The notes under the pieces are model-generated. The model made no database searches. It worked only from the letters and a program-made list of their open reading frames with translations, and was not told the DNA's origin. Source: an uncultured Coriobacteriaceae bacterium (GTDB lineage Bacteria; Actinomycetota; Coriobacteriia; Coriobacteriales; Atopobiaceae). From it: a stretch of 64,000 nt of DNA. Below, one piece after another: positions 1 through 7,853 of the stretch. The position numbers and the translations under genes are program-made. The stretch lies in assembly GCA_902801175.1 (NCBI GenBank), contig CADCHF010000004.1:32001-96000 (forward strand), read 5' to 3'. Each line of letters opens with the position of its first letter. The first letter of the stretch is position 1.

Positions 1-782
1 ATGGCCTCCACGTCGGCGCGGAACTTCACGGCGCCAGCGTAGTCGCCGGCGTTGAAGGCGTCGAGGTTGAAGTCCTCCTTGTAGGGCTCGGCAGACCAGA
101 GGCGCAGGTGGTTGATGGTCTTTCCGCCGTAGCCAACGATGGGCACGTCGTACGGGACGGCCAGGACCTTCTCGCCGCCCTCCTGCGAGAACCAGTAGCG
201 GCCGTTGTCCTCGTGGCGCTCCACATGGCCACCAAACTGCACCACCACGGCGCTGTCGGTCTTCTTGGTCTCCCAGGGATAGCCGTGAGCCAGCCAGTTG
301 TCGGTCTTCTCGACCTGACGGCCGCCCTCGATCTCCTGCTTGAAGAGGCCGTAGCGATAGCGCATGCCGTTGCCGTAGCCAGCAATGCCGTTGTGCGCCA
401 TGGAGTCGAGGAAGCAGGCGGCAAGACGACCGAGACCGCCGTTGCCCAGACCAGGGTCGCGCTCGTGACGCAGAATCTCGTCAAGGTTGGCGCCCATCTC
501 GGAGATAGCCTCGGCGACCTCGTCGCGCAGGCCAAAGTTGAGCAGGTAGTTATCGAGAAGCGGACCAATCAGGAACTCGAGCGAGAAGTAGTAGACCTTC
601 TTCTGCCCAGTCTGGTCCATTTCGCCCTTGAGCTCGTTTGCCTTCTCGGCAATAAGCTCCGCGAGCACAAAGTAGCGCTCGCGGTTGCGGCAGTTGTCAA
701 ACGACTTGCCGTACTTAGCACGGCAAGCGCGACGATACTGCTTGATGAAGTCTTCCCTGCTTTCAAAAAGGTTTTGCTGCAT
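1..782 (-). CDS. glgP: Glycogen/maltodextrin phosphorylase, N-terminal part (runs off window)
   Basis: Cytoplasmic phosphorylase that removes glucose-1-phosphate from the non-reducing ends of glycogen, using PLP. About 260 N-terminal residues are visible, starting MQQNLFESREDF; the catalytic C-terminal half lies beyond base 1. The family hallmarks are clear: YFSLEFLIGPLL, then LGNGGLGRLAACFLDSM, GNGMRYRYGLFKQ and NWLAHGYPWE. The start at 782 follows a GAGGGA ribosome site. It lies 61 nt downstream of glgB in the same direction, so the two are probably co-transcribed. Its ribosome site forms part of a perfect hairpin, described separately. The family call is secure; substrate preference (glycogen or maltodextrin) cannot be judged from the fragment. 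Confidence 0.95.
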   Translation of the reverse strand, partial: MQQNLFESREDFIKQYRRACRAKYGKSFDNCRNRERYFVLAELIAEKANELKGEMDQTGQKKVYYFSLEFLIGPLLDNYLLNFGLRDEVAEAISEMGANLDEILRHERDPGLGNGGLGRLAACFLDSMAHNGIAGYGNGMRYRYGLFKQEIEGGRQVEKTDNWLAHGYPWETKKTDSAVVVQFGGHVERHEDNGRYWFSQEGGEKVLAVPYDVPIVGYGGKTINHLRLWSAEPYKEDFNLDAFNAGDYAGAVKFRADVEA

Positions 783-788
783 GTTTGT

Positions 789-829
789 CCCTCGTTCGTG
801 GTCTGTGCTATCGAGACCACGAACGAGGG
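789..829 (-). promoter_or_regulatory. Perfect 15-bp hairpin overlapping the glgP ribosome-binding site
   Basis: Bases 789-803 and 815-829 are perfectly complementary (15 bp, 11-nt loop). In the transcript the 3' arm ends in GAGGG, which is the Shine-Dalgarno sequence of glgP. No U-run follows, so it does not look like an intrinsic terminator. It could limit glgP translation or stabilise the upstream glgB message; both roles are inferred. Confidence 0.6.
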
Positions 830-843
830 CTCGACAGCCTTAC

Positions 844-2883
844 CTATTCCTTCTTGGCGCGGGCGGTCTTCTTAGCTGCCGCACCAGTAGTGGACTTCTT
901 CGTTGCCTTCTTGGCAGTGCGCTTGGCGGGAAGCGGTCGCACATACCGCAAAATCGTACCACCTAGCGGCGGAACTCGCAGCACGATTGACTGATCTTGA
1001 TGATTCCAAGGCTTTTCCTCAGAGGTGAACTTCGCGCCCTCGTTGGTCACTCCAGAACCACCGTACGCGACGTCGTCGGAGTTGAAGACCTCTTCCCACA
1101 CACCCGGACGCGGCACGCCCAAACGGAACTCTTCATAGGGGTTTACCTCGAAATTCAGCAAAATCACGAGGTCATCCTTGGGGTTGTCGGAGTGCCGAGC
1201 GAAGCTGATTACGCACTGGTCGGCGTCGTCCGCCTCGATCCAATCGAAGCCGTCGGCGGTGTATGCGCGTTGCCAAAGAGCGGGGTGAGAATTGTAGAAC
1301 TTGTTGAGAGCCTTCACAAACTCACGATGCTTTCCATGGCTCTCGTACTGGTCTGCGAGGAAGTACTGGATGCCCTCGTAGTAGCGCCACTCGATGTACT
1401 GGCCAATCTCGTTGCCCATAAAGTTGAGGGCTCCGCCGCTGTGGGTGAGCTGGTAGAGCGCGAGCGCGCGCAGGCCCGCAAACTGGCGCCAGTAGTCGCC
1501 CGGCATGCGGGTGACCAACGAGCACTTGCCGTGCACGACCTCGTCGTGGGAAAGCGGCAGGATAAAGTTCTCGTTGAACTGATACATGGTCGAGAACGTG
1601 AGCAGCTTGTGGTTGCCCGGACGGAACGGGAAGTCGGTCTGGCAGTAGTGCAGGGTGTCGTTCATCCAGCCCATGTCCCACTTGTAGTTGAAGCCAAGGC
1701 CACCGTCCTTGGGCGGATAGGTCACGAGCGGCCACGCGGTGGACTCCTCGGCGATCATCATGACGTCGGGATAGTACTTGCCCACGGTGTCGTTGAGCTG
1801 CTGGATGAAGGAGATGGCGGCGAGGTCCTCCTCGGTGCCCTTCTCGTTGAACTTCTTGAGGCGCGGGTCGTCGATGCCAAAGTTGAGGTAGAGCATCGAG
1901 GTGACGCCGTCCATGCGGATGCCGTCGGCGTGGTACTCGTCGATCCAGTAGAGCAGGTTGGAGATGAGGAACGACTGGACCTCCTTGCGGCCCAGGTCAA
2001 ACTTGCAGGTGCCCCAGTTGGGATGGATGGCGTTCTCGTAGAGCATGTCGCCGTTGAACTTGGCGAGGCCGTGGGCGTCCTGGCAGAAGCCGCCGGGAAC
2101 CCAGTCGAGGATGACACCGATGCCGGCGCGGTGGAACATGTCCACCAGGCGCTTGAACTGCTTGGGGTTGCCAAAGCGGCTGGTAGGCGCGTAGTAGCTG
2201 GTGATCTGGTAGCCCCAGCTGCCGTCGAAGGGATGCTCCATCACCGGCAGCAGCTCCACGTGACTGTAGCCCATCTCCTTGACGTAGGCCACCAGCTCTT
2301 CGGAGAGCTCCTCGTAGGAGAGGTAGCTGCCACCGTGGTCGTCAGCAACAGGCTCGCCGGTACCCGAGAGGCCGTCATCGTGGCGCTTCCAGCTGCCCAG
2401 ATGCACCTCAAAGATGTTGAGCTTGTTCTTCATGTGAGGGACCTCGGCGCGCTTGGCAAGCCAGCGCTTGTCGCCCCAGCGGTAGCCGGCGATGTCGGCC
2501 GTGCGGCTGGCCGTACCGGGAATAACCTCTGCCATGAAGGCATAGGGGTCGGCCTTGTAGAGCAGGTCGCCCTGCTCGGTCTCGATCACGTACTTGTAGA
2601 GCTGGCCCTCTTCGACACCGGGAATGAAGCCCTCCCAGACGCCACCGGTCGGGCGCTGGCCCAAGGGGTTGGCCCAGGTGTCCCAGTCGTTGAAGTCGCC
2701 AATGACGTGGACGCTCTTGACGCCAGGGGCCCACACCGCAAAGTGGTAGCCCTTGACGCGTCCGGGGTTTGAGATGGCAGGATGGGCGCCCAGCTTCTCG
2801 TAGCTGCGATACCACACGCCCTTGCCCATCATGAAGACATCTTCGTCGGTGAGGATGTAGTCAACATCACGCTTGTAAGCCAT
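844..2883 (-). CDS. glgB: 1,4-alpha-glucan branching enzyme
   Basis: A GH13 enzyme of 679 aa that makes alpha-1,6 branches in glycogen. It has an N-terminal CBM48-type domain (HFAVWAPGVKSVHVIGDFN, about residues 50-70). The catalytic barrel shows the nucleophile region ADGIRMDGVTSMLY, the acid/base MIAEESTAW and the third carboxylate LPLSHDEVVHGK. The start at 2883 is preceded by GGAGGG; an upstream in-frame start lacks such a site. The last 25 or so residues form a Lys/Ala/Thr-rich basic tail (RTAKKATKKSTTGAAAKKT), which is not part of the usual enzyme and resembles nucleic-acid- or polyanion-binding tails of high-GC bacteria. glgP follows, so synthesis and breakdown genes are together. Confidence 0.95.
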   Translation of the reverse strand: MAYKRDVDYILTDEDVFMMGKGVWYRSYEKLGAHPAISNPGRVKGYHFAVWAPGVKSVHVIGDFNDWDTWANPLGQRPTGGVWEGFIPGVEEGQLYKYVIETEQGDLLYKADPYAFMAEVIPGTASRTADIAGYRWGDKRWLAKRAEVPHMKNKLNIFEVHLGSWKRHDDGLSGTGEPVADDHGGSYLSYEELSEELVAYVKEMGYSHVELLPVMEHPFDGSWGYQITSYYAPTSRFGNPKQFKRLVDMFHRAGIGVILDWVPGGFCQDAHGLAKFNGDMLYENAIHPNWGTCKFDLGRKEVQSFLISNLLYWIDEYHADGIRMDGVTSMLYLNFGIDDPRLKKFNEKGTEEDLAAISFIQQLNDTVGKYYPDVMMIAEESTAWPLVTYPPKDGGLGFNYKWDMGWMNDTLHYCQTDFPFRPGNHKLLTFSTMYQFNENFILPLSHDEVVHGKCSLVTRMPGDYWRQFAGLRALALYQLTHSGGALNFMGNEIGQYIEWRYYEGIQYFLADQYESHGKHREFVKALNKFYNSHPALWQRAYTADGFDWIEADDADQCVISFARHSDNPKDDLVILLNFEVNPYEEFRLGVPRPGVWEEVFNSDDVAYGGSGVTNEGAKFTSEEKPWNHQDQSIVLRVPPLGGTILRYVRPLPAKRTAKKATKKSTTGAAAKKTARAKKE

Positions 2884-3264
2884 GGTTCCCTCCAACGTCG
2901 TTATTGGCTTGGCGGATAAAATCGACACGGCTGCGCCATCGCTGCCGCGATATATGTATGCAATCACAATAGCCGTCGGCGCTTGCGCGCACCCTCTCTT
3001 GTCGGCGATGCGGGGGTGACCGCGCGCAAATGGTGCTTATGTGGCTACCTTGCGGGACCTTTTGGCGGTGCTTGTAGGCGGCCGGAGGGGTTGGGGTAGT
3101 GCAGGCGGCGCGCGGCGGCAGGGCTTGACACGCGGCGCGGGGCCCGGGAGCGACTGTTGGTCTGGGCGTCATGGGAGCAGCTTGCAAGGCGGATTTGGCG
3201 CCCGGGTGTTAAAGGACCGGCCCCGCCGCTGGTGCGGACGGAGCCGGGTCAAGACCTAAGAGCG
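2884..3264. other. Intergenic region upstream of glgB
   Basis: This 381-bp gap has no supported gene. It must hold the glgB promoter on the minus strand, but no convincing -35/-10 pair could be picked. Near its right end (about 3218-3254) an imperfect GC-rich hairpin followed by CUUU on the minus strand may terminate transcription from the small Cys-rich gene. Confidence 0.4.
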
Positions 3265-3549
3265 CTACTCCACGCCGTGGATTTCGCAGTGCCTGCAGAA
3301 GCCTGCGTAGGTGTAGTCGTCCCAGCCCTCCTGGGTGGTGCCGACCTCGTTGAAGAAGCACGAGGGAATCTCGCCCTGGGCAAGGCACTTGCGAATGCAC
3401 CCGTCGCAGCCGCGGCCCTTGGCGCGGTTCTTGGGGTTGTTGGGGTTGAGCAGGCAGGCCACGTCGCGACAGCTGCAAAAGTGCGGCTTTGCGCCGGCAA
3501 GACATCCTTGGGCCTCTGTTTGATACTGCTCGTCCTTGTTGTCTGCCAT
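3265..3549 (-). CDS. Small cysteine-rich protein, DUF6485-like
   Basis: A 94-aa protein with nine cysteines spaced like a metal-binding module: HFCSCRDVACL, then GRGCDGCIRKCLAQGEIPSCFFN and FCRHCEIHG. The GxCxxCxxxxxxxxxxPxCFF core resembles DUF6485 proteins of anaerobes, whose role is unknown. Two starts are possible. ATG at 3555 overlaps the nth stop (ATGA), but GGAGGT abuts it directly. ATG at 3549 has 6-nt spacing from that same site and was chosen. Tight coupling to nth suggests co-expression, perhaps with DNA repair, but no function is claimed. Confidence 0.7.
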   Translation of the reverse strand: MADNKDEQYQTEAQGCLAGAKPHFCSCRDVACLLNPNNPKNRAKGRGCDGCIRKCLAQGEIPSCFFNEVGTTQEGWDDYTYAGFCRHCEIHGVE

Positions 3550-3551
3550 GC

Positions 3552-4259
3552 TCATACCTCCTTCTTCTTGGTGGTGCGACGCCTTGCCTTGGGCTTTGGG
3601 TTGCCGTCGGCCTTGCCAAAGCTCGGGCAGATGTCCGCCAGCGGGCAACCGTCACAGAGTGGATGTTGCGCTCGGCAGACGTCCCTGCCAAAGTGAATCC
3701 ATTGCTCGTTGACTGGTGCCCAGAGCTCCTGCGGAATCACTGCAAGCAGGTCCTGCTCGGCCTGTAGGGGCGTAGGCTTGTTGGTGAGCTTCCAGCGGGT
3801 GGCCAGGCGAAACACGTGCGTGTCAACGGCTATGCCCTCAACGATGCCAAAGGCCTTGTTGAGCACGATGTTTGCGGTCTTGCGACCAACGCCGGGCAGG
3901 CGCGTGAGCTCGGCCATGGTGTGTGGGACCTCGCCGCCAAAGTCGGACACGATCATCTGCGAGGCCTCGACGCAGTGCTGTGACTTGGTGCGATAGAAGC
4001 CAATCGAGCGAATGACCTCGGCAATCTCGGATGGGTTCGCCTGAGCCATGGCCTCCGCGTTGGGCCAGCGCTCAAAGAGCTCAGGGGTGACCTTGTTGAC
4101 GGCCACGTCGGTGGTTTGCGCCGAGAGCAGCACGCAGATGACCATGGAAAAGGGCGTGGTAAAGTTGAGCGCGCTCTCAACGTCGGGATAGAGCTCCCCC
4201 ATCCTGCGGCAGATCTCTATGGCACGTTCGCGCTTGGCGCGCTTTGACTCTCGCGGCAT
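3552..4259 (-). CDS. nth: Endonuclease III
   Basis: Base-excision repair DNA glycosylase/AP lyase for oxidised pyrimidines, 235 aa. The helix-hairpin-helix reads LPGVGRKTAN and carries the catalytic lysine; the catalytic aspartate lies in VDTHVFR. The C-terminal [4Fe-4S] ligands are intact in a C-x6-C-x2-C-x5-C pattern (CRAQHPLCDGCPLADIC). A basic tail (KPKARRRTTKKK) follows. The contrast with the nearby MutY-like protein, which has lost its cluster, is notable. It probably forms a two-gene operon with the downstream Cys-rich gene. Confidence 0.95.
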   Translation of the reverse strand: MPRESKRAKRERAIEICRRMGELYPDVESALNFTTPFSMVICVLLSAQTTDVAVNKVTPELFERWPNAEAMAQANPSEIAEVIRSIGFYRTKSQHCVEASQMIVSDFGGEVPHTMAELTRLPGVGRKTANIVLNKAFGIVEGIAVDTHVFRLATRWKLTNKPTPLQAEQDLLAVIPQELWAPVNEQWIHFGRDVCRAQHPLCDGCPLADICPSFGKADGNPKPKARRRTTKKKEV

Positions 4260-4426
4260 GGCGTCCCCCTCGTCTTGGCGATGCCATCATCTTACGTCAA
4301 TGCTCGTCGACAGCCGAGTATTTCGTTGATGGCTCCTAGAGACAGGTGCTTATCTGCGCGACGTGAGCCGTGTCACGAAGGCACTTCAGCTGGATCGCGG
4401 CAAACGCATGCGACGCAGCGAGAAAT

Positions 4427-4578
4427 CGTTCAAGTTTCGCGAGTAGTGTACGTCTCATTTTTCGAACGTACTGCAGCCGCCTGTCAGGCGACCTCGTTAC
4501 GGCAGCTCAACACGTCCAAATTTACGGTCTATACTATTATGTTGATTTTAGACGTACACTAACGCCCAAAGTTGAACG
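4427..4578. repeat. Inverted-repeat element A1
   Basis: Arms at 4427-4454 and 4551-4578 are inverted relative to each other and match at about 22 of 28 positions; both share TAGTGTACGTC and CGTTCAA. The spacer is 96 nt. The same arms occur in better condition at 5778-5937. The element lies just upstream of the gene at 4610, so its right arm falls in that gene's leader. Confidence 0.65.
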
Positions 4579-4609
4579 TTTTCGCCAGCCTAATTCCAAG
4601 GACGCCCGT

Positions 4610-5665
4610 ATGACTCAGGACAAGCTGTTTATCTCTCACTCATCTGCGCTCGAGTTTTGGCGCAAACACGACCTTAGTCGTGCCGGAGGGATCAAGAGGG
4701 TGCGCACGTCCTCACTTAAGGGGGCTACCGCAGACCCAACGGAGATACGGCGTCTCGCCAAGCAGGCTTCTCCGGATGCCGGCAGGGTCTACGGTGCCCA
4801 GGCTGGGAAAAGCTTGCAAAAGGCCGTTGCGCATCTTGACATCAAAGAGGCTCCTCTGCACATCATGGTGTCCAGCAGGGAGGACCGACGTAAGCGACCA
4901 AATCTCATTGCCCATTACTACCCAAAGCCGCTCGCTGAGGGGTCGTTCTGCCAAATTGGCCACAACGTGTACGTCGCCTCACCTGAGCTCACTCTTGTGC
5001 AGATGGCCACCATGCTTTCGGATGTCGAGGTCCTTGAGCTCTGCCTTGAGTTTTGCAGTGGATACACCATTAACCCAGAAGCCGAACGAGGCTTTGACGA
5101 CAGGCCCGCTCTCACAACACGAAAGCGCCTGCTTGCATACGTTGAAAAGATGCGCGGACATCGTGGCGTAGGTCAGATCAAGCCCATTCTCCCCTACGTT
5201 ATCGATGACTCCGCGTCGCCAATGGAAACGGCGGTGCTCATGCTGCTGTGCCTGCCCTCTCGTAAAGGCGGCTATCAGCTTCCGCTGCCGAAGCATAATA
5301 TTGAGATTCCCATAACGGGACGGGCGCGGTCGCACACTGGCAGAAAGCATCTTGTCTGCGACCTGTACTGGGAAAGATTTCACCTTGACGTTGAGTGTGA
5401 CAGCACAGCAAACCACTCGTCAAAGCAACAGCTGGGCATTGACTCGGATCGACGCATCATCCTTGATGCGATGCAGTACCACTATGTGGGCATCACACGA
5501 TGGCAGCTAGAAGACTCGGGTCGCTTTCTCGATGCCGTACAAGCCATACGTCGAATCATGGGATTCAAACTTAGAAAGACCGCGCCTCACATTGAGCAGA
5601 AGCGAGAAAGGCTTCGGTCCTTTCTTGTCACGCCCCATGGCCAACGCGCTGCTCCCAGGCTATAG
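4610..5665 (+). CDS. Unrecognised 351-aa protein with possible PD-(D/E)xK-like C-terminal domain
   Basis: I do not recognise this gene with certainty. The start (MTQDKLFISHSSALEFWRK) follows AAGGA at good spacing. The N-terminal 180 residues resemble the layout of AbiEi-type or DUF559-associated actinobacterial proteins: a short helix-rich start, then HNVYVASPELTLVQMA. The C-terminal part (from about 220, SPMETAVLMLLCLPSRKGGY) leads into LVCDLYWERFHLDVECDS and IILDAMQYHYVGITRWQ. This E...D...ExD spacing suggests an endonuclease-like fold of the DUF559/Vsr kind. There are no membrane segments. It is the only plus-strand gene in this stretch and is bracketed by two A-type inverted-repeat elements, suggesting acquisition as a cassette. 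A defence role is possible but unproven. Confidence 0.75.
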   Translation: MTQDKLFISHSSALEFWRKHDLSRAGGIKRVRTSSLKGATADPTEIRRLAKQASPDAGRVYGAQAGKSLQKAVAHLDIKEAPLHIMVSSREDRRKRPNLIAHYYPKPLAEGSFCQIGHNVYVASPELTLVQMATMLSDVEVLELCLEFCSGYTINPEAERGFDDRPALTTRKRLLAYVEKMRGHRGVGQIKPILPYVIDDSASPMETAVLMLLCLPSRKGGYQLPLPKHNIEIPITGRARSHTGRKHLVCDLYWERFHLDVECDSTANHSSKQQLGIDSDRRIILDAMQYHYVGITRWQLEDSGRFLDAVQAIRRIMGFKLRKTAPHIEQKRERLRSFLVTPHGQRAAPRL

Positions 5666-6122
5666 CTCCGATTATCATCTTGTATTCGTGCGTTTCATTT
5701 GAGCTGGGGACCGCCGCTTAGCCGAGTGCTTGCCTCAGCGGCCGCGTGCGCACCATAGCTGCGAACAACGGGCGAACAAAACGTTCAACTTTTTCAACTA
5801 GTGTACGTCGCGTTGATGAGCGGTCTTCTGTTTCAGGCGTGAAATCATTCATGGCCAGCGCTTTTGTGGAAGCGCTGGGCGCTTATGGGGCATGTGGGAG
5901 TTTTCCAACGTACACTAGTCGAAAAAGCTGAACGTTTCTGGTCTAGGTTCTACGTGTACGAAGCTGCAGAGCTTTCAGGGCGGGAGCCCCGTTAACGTGG
6001 GGCCTCCCACCCTGTGTCTAAGCGGTTGGAACGCGACGCCTAGCTCCGGCGTTCAACGAATCTCTGGCGCAGGGCCTTTTGCAGGCCGAGAGGGTAAGCA
6101 CCAGCCGATTCGATTTTTCCCG
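5666..6122. other. Intergenic region between the 351-aa gene and metY
   Basis: This 457-bp gap between converging genes holds element A2 (5778-5937) and a strong GC-rich stem at 5976-6014 (CAGGG, GGGAG and CCCC blocks pair across a loop containing GTTAAC). No U-run follows on either strand, so its role as a terminator for metY is uncertain. No gene is supported. Confidence 0.5.
5778..5937. repeat. Inverted-repeat element A2
   Basis: Arms at 5778-5808 and 5908-5937 match at 28 of 30 positions when inverted; the shared core is CTTTTTC followed by ACTAGTGTACGT. The spacer is 99 nt and unlike that of A1. It lies 113 bp after the stop of the 351-aa gene. The two elements form a frame around that gene. 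Confidence 0.8.
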
Positions 6123-7436
6123 CTACACGGCAGCGAGGGCCTGATCAAGGTCGGCGATGATGTCATCGACATTCTCGATGCCCACGGAAAGACGAATGAG
6201 GTCTTCGGAGAGGTGGGCGGCCTCGAGCTGTTCGGCCGTTAGCTGCGAATGCGTAGTTGACGCGGGGTGAATGATGAGGCTCTTGGCGTCACCAACGTTT
6301 GCCAGCAGCGTGTGCAGCTTGACGTTGTTGATCACGCCAAGACCCGCCTCGCGACCTCCCTTGACACCAAAGACCAGCGCGCCGCCAAAGCCGTGCTTAA
6401 AGAGGCGGCTAGCCACCTCGTGGCTGGGGTCGTCCTCAAGACCGGAGTAGCGCACCCAGCTGACCTTTGGGTGGTCCTTGAGGAATTTGGCCACGGCAAG
6501 AGCGTTGTCGGAATGGCGCTGCACGCGCAGGCTGAGGGTCTCGATTCCAAGGCCAATGAGTTGAGCCGCATAGGGCGAGAGGGTCGGGCCAATGTCACGC
6601 AGGCGCTGGGCGAGCACGCGTGTGGCAAAGGGAGCGGCAGGAGCGGCCTGTGTCCAAACGGCGCCGTGGTACGACTCGTCGGGCTCGGTGAGCGTGGGGA
6701 ACTTGCCTGGCACAGCGGCCCAGTCGAACTTGCCGGAGTCGATGACGGCTCCGCCAATGGTGGCGCCGTGACCGCCAATCCACTTGGTCAGGCTCTCGAT
6801 TATGACGGCGGCACCATCGTCGGCGGGTCGATAGATATAGGGCGTGGCAAAGGTGTTGTCCACGATAACCGGCAGGTTGAGCGAGGCGGCAGCATCTACC
6901 AGCGCAGGCACGTCGGCCACATCTACCAGCGGGTTTCCAATGGTCTCGACGTACCAGAACTTGGTGCGCTCGTTGGAGGCGGCCACAAAGGCATCGATGT
7001 CGTTGTTGGGCACAAAGGTGGTCTTGATACCCAGGTCGTCAAGGGTGTGCAAGAGGATGTTCCAGGTGCCGCCATAGAGAGAGTCGGAGGCCACGATCTC
7101 GTCACCAGCCTTGGCGATGTTGGTAAAGGCAAGGATCTCGGCCGCATGTCCAGAGGCGACGGCCACGGCAGATGCGGCACCCTCAATGGCAGCAACGCGG
7201 GCGGCGATACAGTCGGTGGTGGTATTGGTCAGGCGGCTGTAGACGTTTCCTGGTCGGGCAAGCGCAAACTTTGCGGCAGCATCCTCGGCATCGTCAAACT
7301 GCCAGGCGGCGGTGGCGTAGATGGGCAGGGCCGCCGAGCCCGTGGTGGGGTCGGGGGTCAGCCCGGCGTGGACCTGAAGTGTGTCAAAGTGCTTGGCAGG
7401 ATCGGCGGCAAAGGTGGGATCGAGTTCAAAAGACAT
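6123..7436 (-). CDS. metY: O-acetylhomoserine sulfhydrylase (PLP-dependent)
   Basis: A 437-aa Cys/Met-metabolism PLP enzyme. It joins O-acetylhomoserine with sulfide to give homocysteine, the direct sulfhydrylation route to methionine. Visible signatures include HFDTLQVHAG at the N-terminus, YATAAWQFDD, NVYSRLTNTTTD, the PLP-lysine motif SLTKWIGGHG, and SLIIHPASTTHSQL near the C-terminus. The length and the long insert after the PLP lysine fit MetY rather than the shorter MetB/MetC enzymes. The start at 7436 follows AGAGGAA. An inverted repeat that could be an operator lies 38 bp upstream. No SAM riboswitch was recognised in the leader. Confidence 0.92.
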   Translation of the reverse strand: MSFELDPTFAADPAKHFDTLQVHAGLTPDPTTGSAALPIYATAAWQFDDAEDAAAKFALARPGNVYSRLTNTTTDCIAARVAAIEGAASAVAVASGHAAEILAFTNIAKAGDEIVASDSLYGGTWNILLHTLDDLGIKTTFVPNNDIDAFVAASNERTKFWYVETIGNPLVDVADVPALVDAAASLNLPVIVDNTFATPYIYRPADDGAAVIIESLTKWIGGHGATIGGAVIDSGKFDWAAVPGKFPTLTEPDESYHGAVWTQAAPAAPFATRVLAQRLRDIGPTLSPYAAQLIGLGIETLSLRVQRHSDNALAVAKFLKDHPKVSWVRYSGLEDDPSHEVASRLFKHGFGGALVFGVKGGREAGLGVINNVKLHTLLANVGDAKSLIIHPASTTHSQLTAEQLEAAHLSEDLIRLSVGIENVDDIIADLDQALAAV

Positions 7437-7473
7437 GGTTGCTTCCTCTCTTGGTTATCGGTCTGCTTGGCAT

Positions 7474-7497
7474 AATTCGACCAAAGTGGTAGGAATT
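7474..7497 (-). promoter_or_regulatory. Candidate operator upstream of metY
   Basis: The 24-bp sequence on the plus strand starts AATTCGACCA, has centre AAG, and ends TGGTAGGAATT, giving a near-palindrome (AATTC/GAATT outer arms, ACCA/TGGT inner arms). It resembles the spacing of Rrf2-family operators such as those of cysteine regulators. An Rrf2-type gene lies 2 kb away (9555-10034). The link is inferred. Confidence 0.35.
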
Positions 7498-7770
7498 TCA
7501 AGCTGCTAGAAAGCATGGTATTGCCTCGCTAGCCAGAGCGGAAGAACGGGTATCTGATGAGCTGCTATCGGTTTTGTCTATAGCTTGGGAAGTCTCTCCC
7601 TATAGCAAGCGGCCCCCTTTCACGTGTTCCAAGAAGGGAGTCGCCCTTCGCACGTCTTGCGGCGCTGGCACGCCCGCACTTGGACCTGTGACGGCGGAGC
7701 GGCGAGATGCCGGTCGACAGAATGCACAATCGGCATCCCCCAAGGCCTCGGGACAGACTGCCTTGAGACA

Positions 7771-7808
7771 GAAAAGCCGCCCGCCCCAGCAATGCGGGAC
7801 GGGCGGCT
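7771..7808 (-). terminator. Intrinsic terminator of the rubrerythrin gene
   Basis: On the minus strand a GC-rich stem (GCCGCCCGTCCC paired with GGGGCGGGCGGC, 8-nt loop) is followed at once by TTTTCTGTCT. It lies about 45 bp after the rubrerythrin stop. Confidence 0.85.
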
Positions 7809-7853
7809 GCAAGCCATGTTCAGCGGGTGGCGAGCCCACCGCGGGAGCTCGGC

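Larger units (their letters stand above)
7437..7853. other. Intergenic region between metY and rubrerythrin
   Basis: This 417-bp gap holds the candidate metY operator (7474-7497) and the rubrerythrin terminator (7771-7808). The remainder shows no coding sequence with plausible codon use or ribosome site, and no recognised riboswitch. Confidence 0.5.

Noticed and set aside
997..2772. Long plus-strand open frame of 591 codons over glgB
   Set aside because: It is the antisense shadow of glgB; the protein is Val/Leu/His-rich with no family match and no ribosome site.
7437..7600. SAM riboswitch before metY
   Set aside because: No conserved SAM-I or SAM-II core or terminator could be found in the leader.
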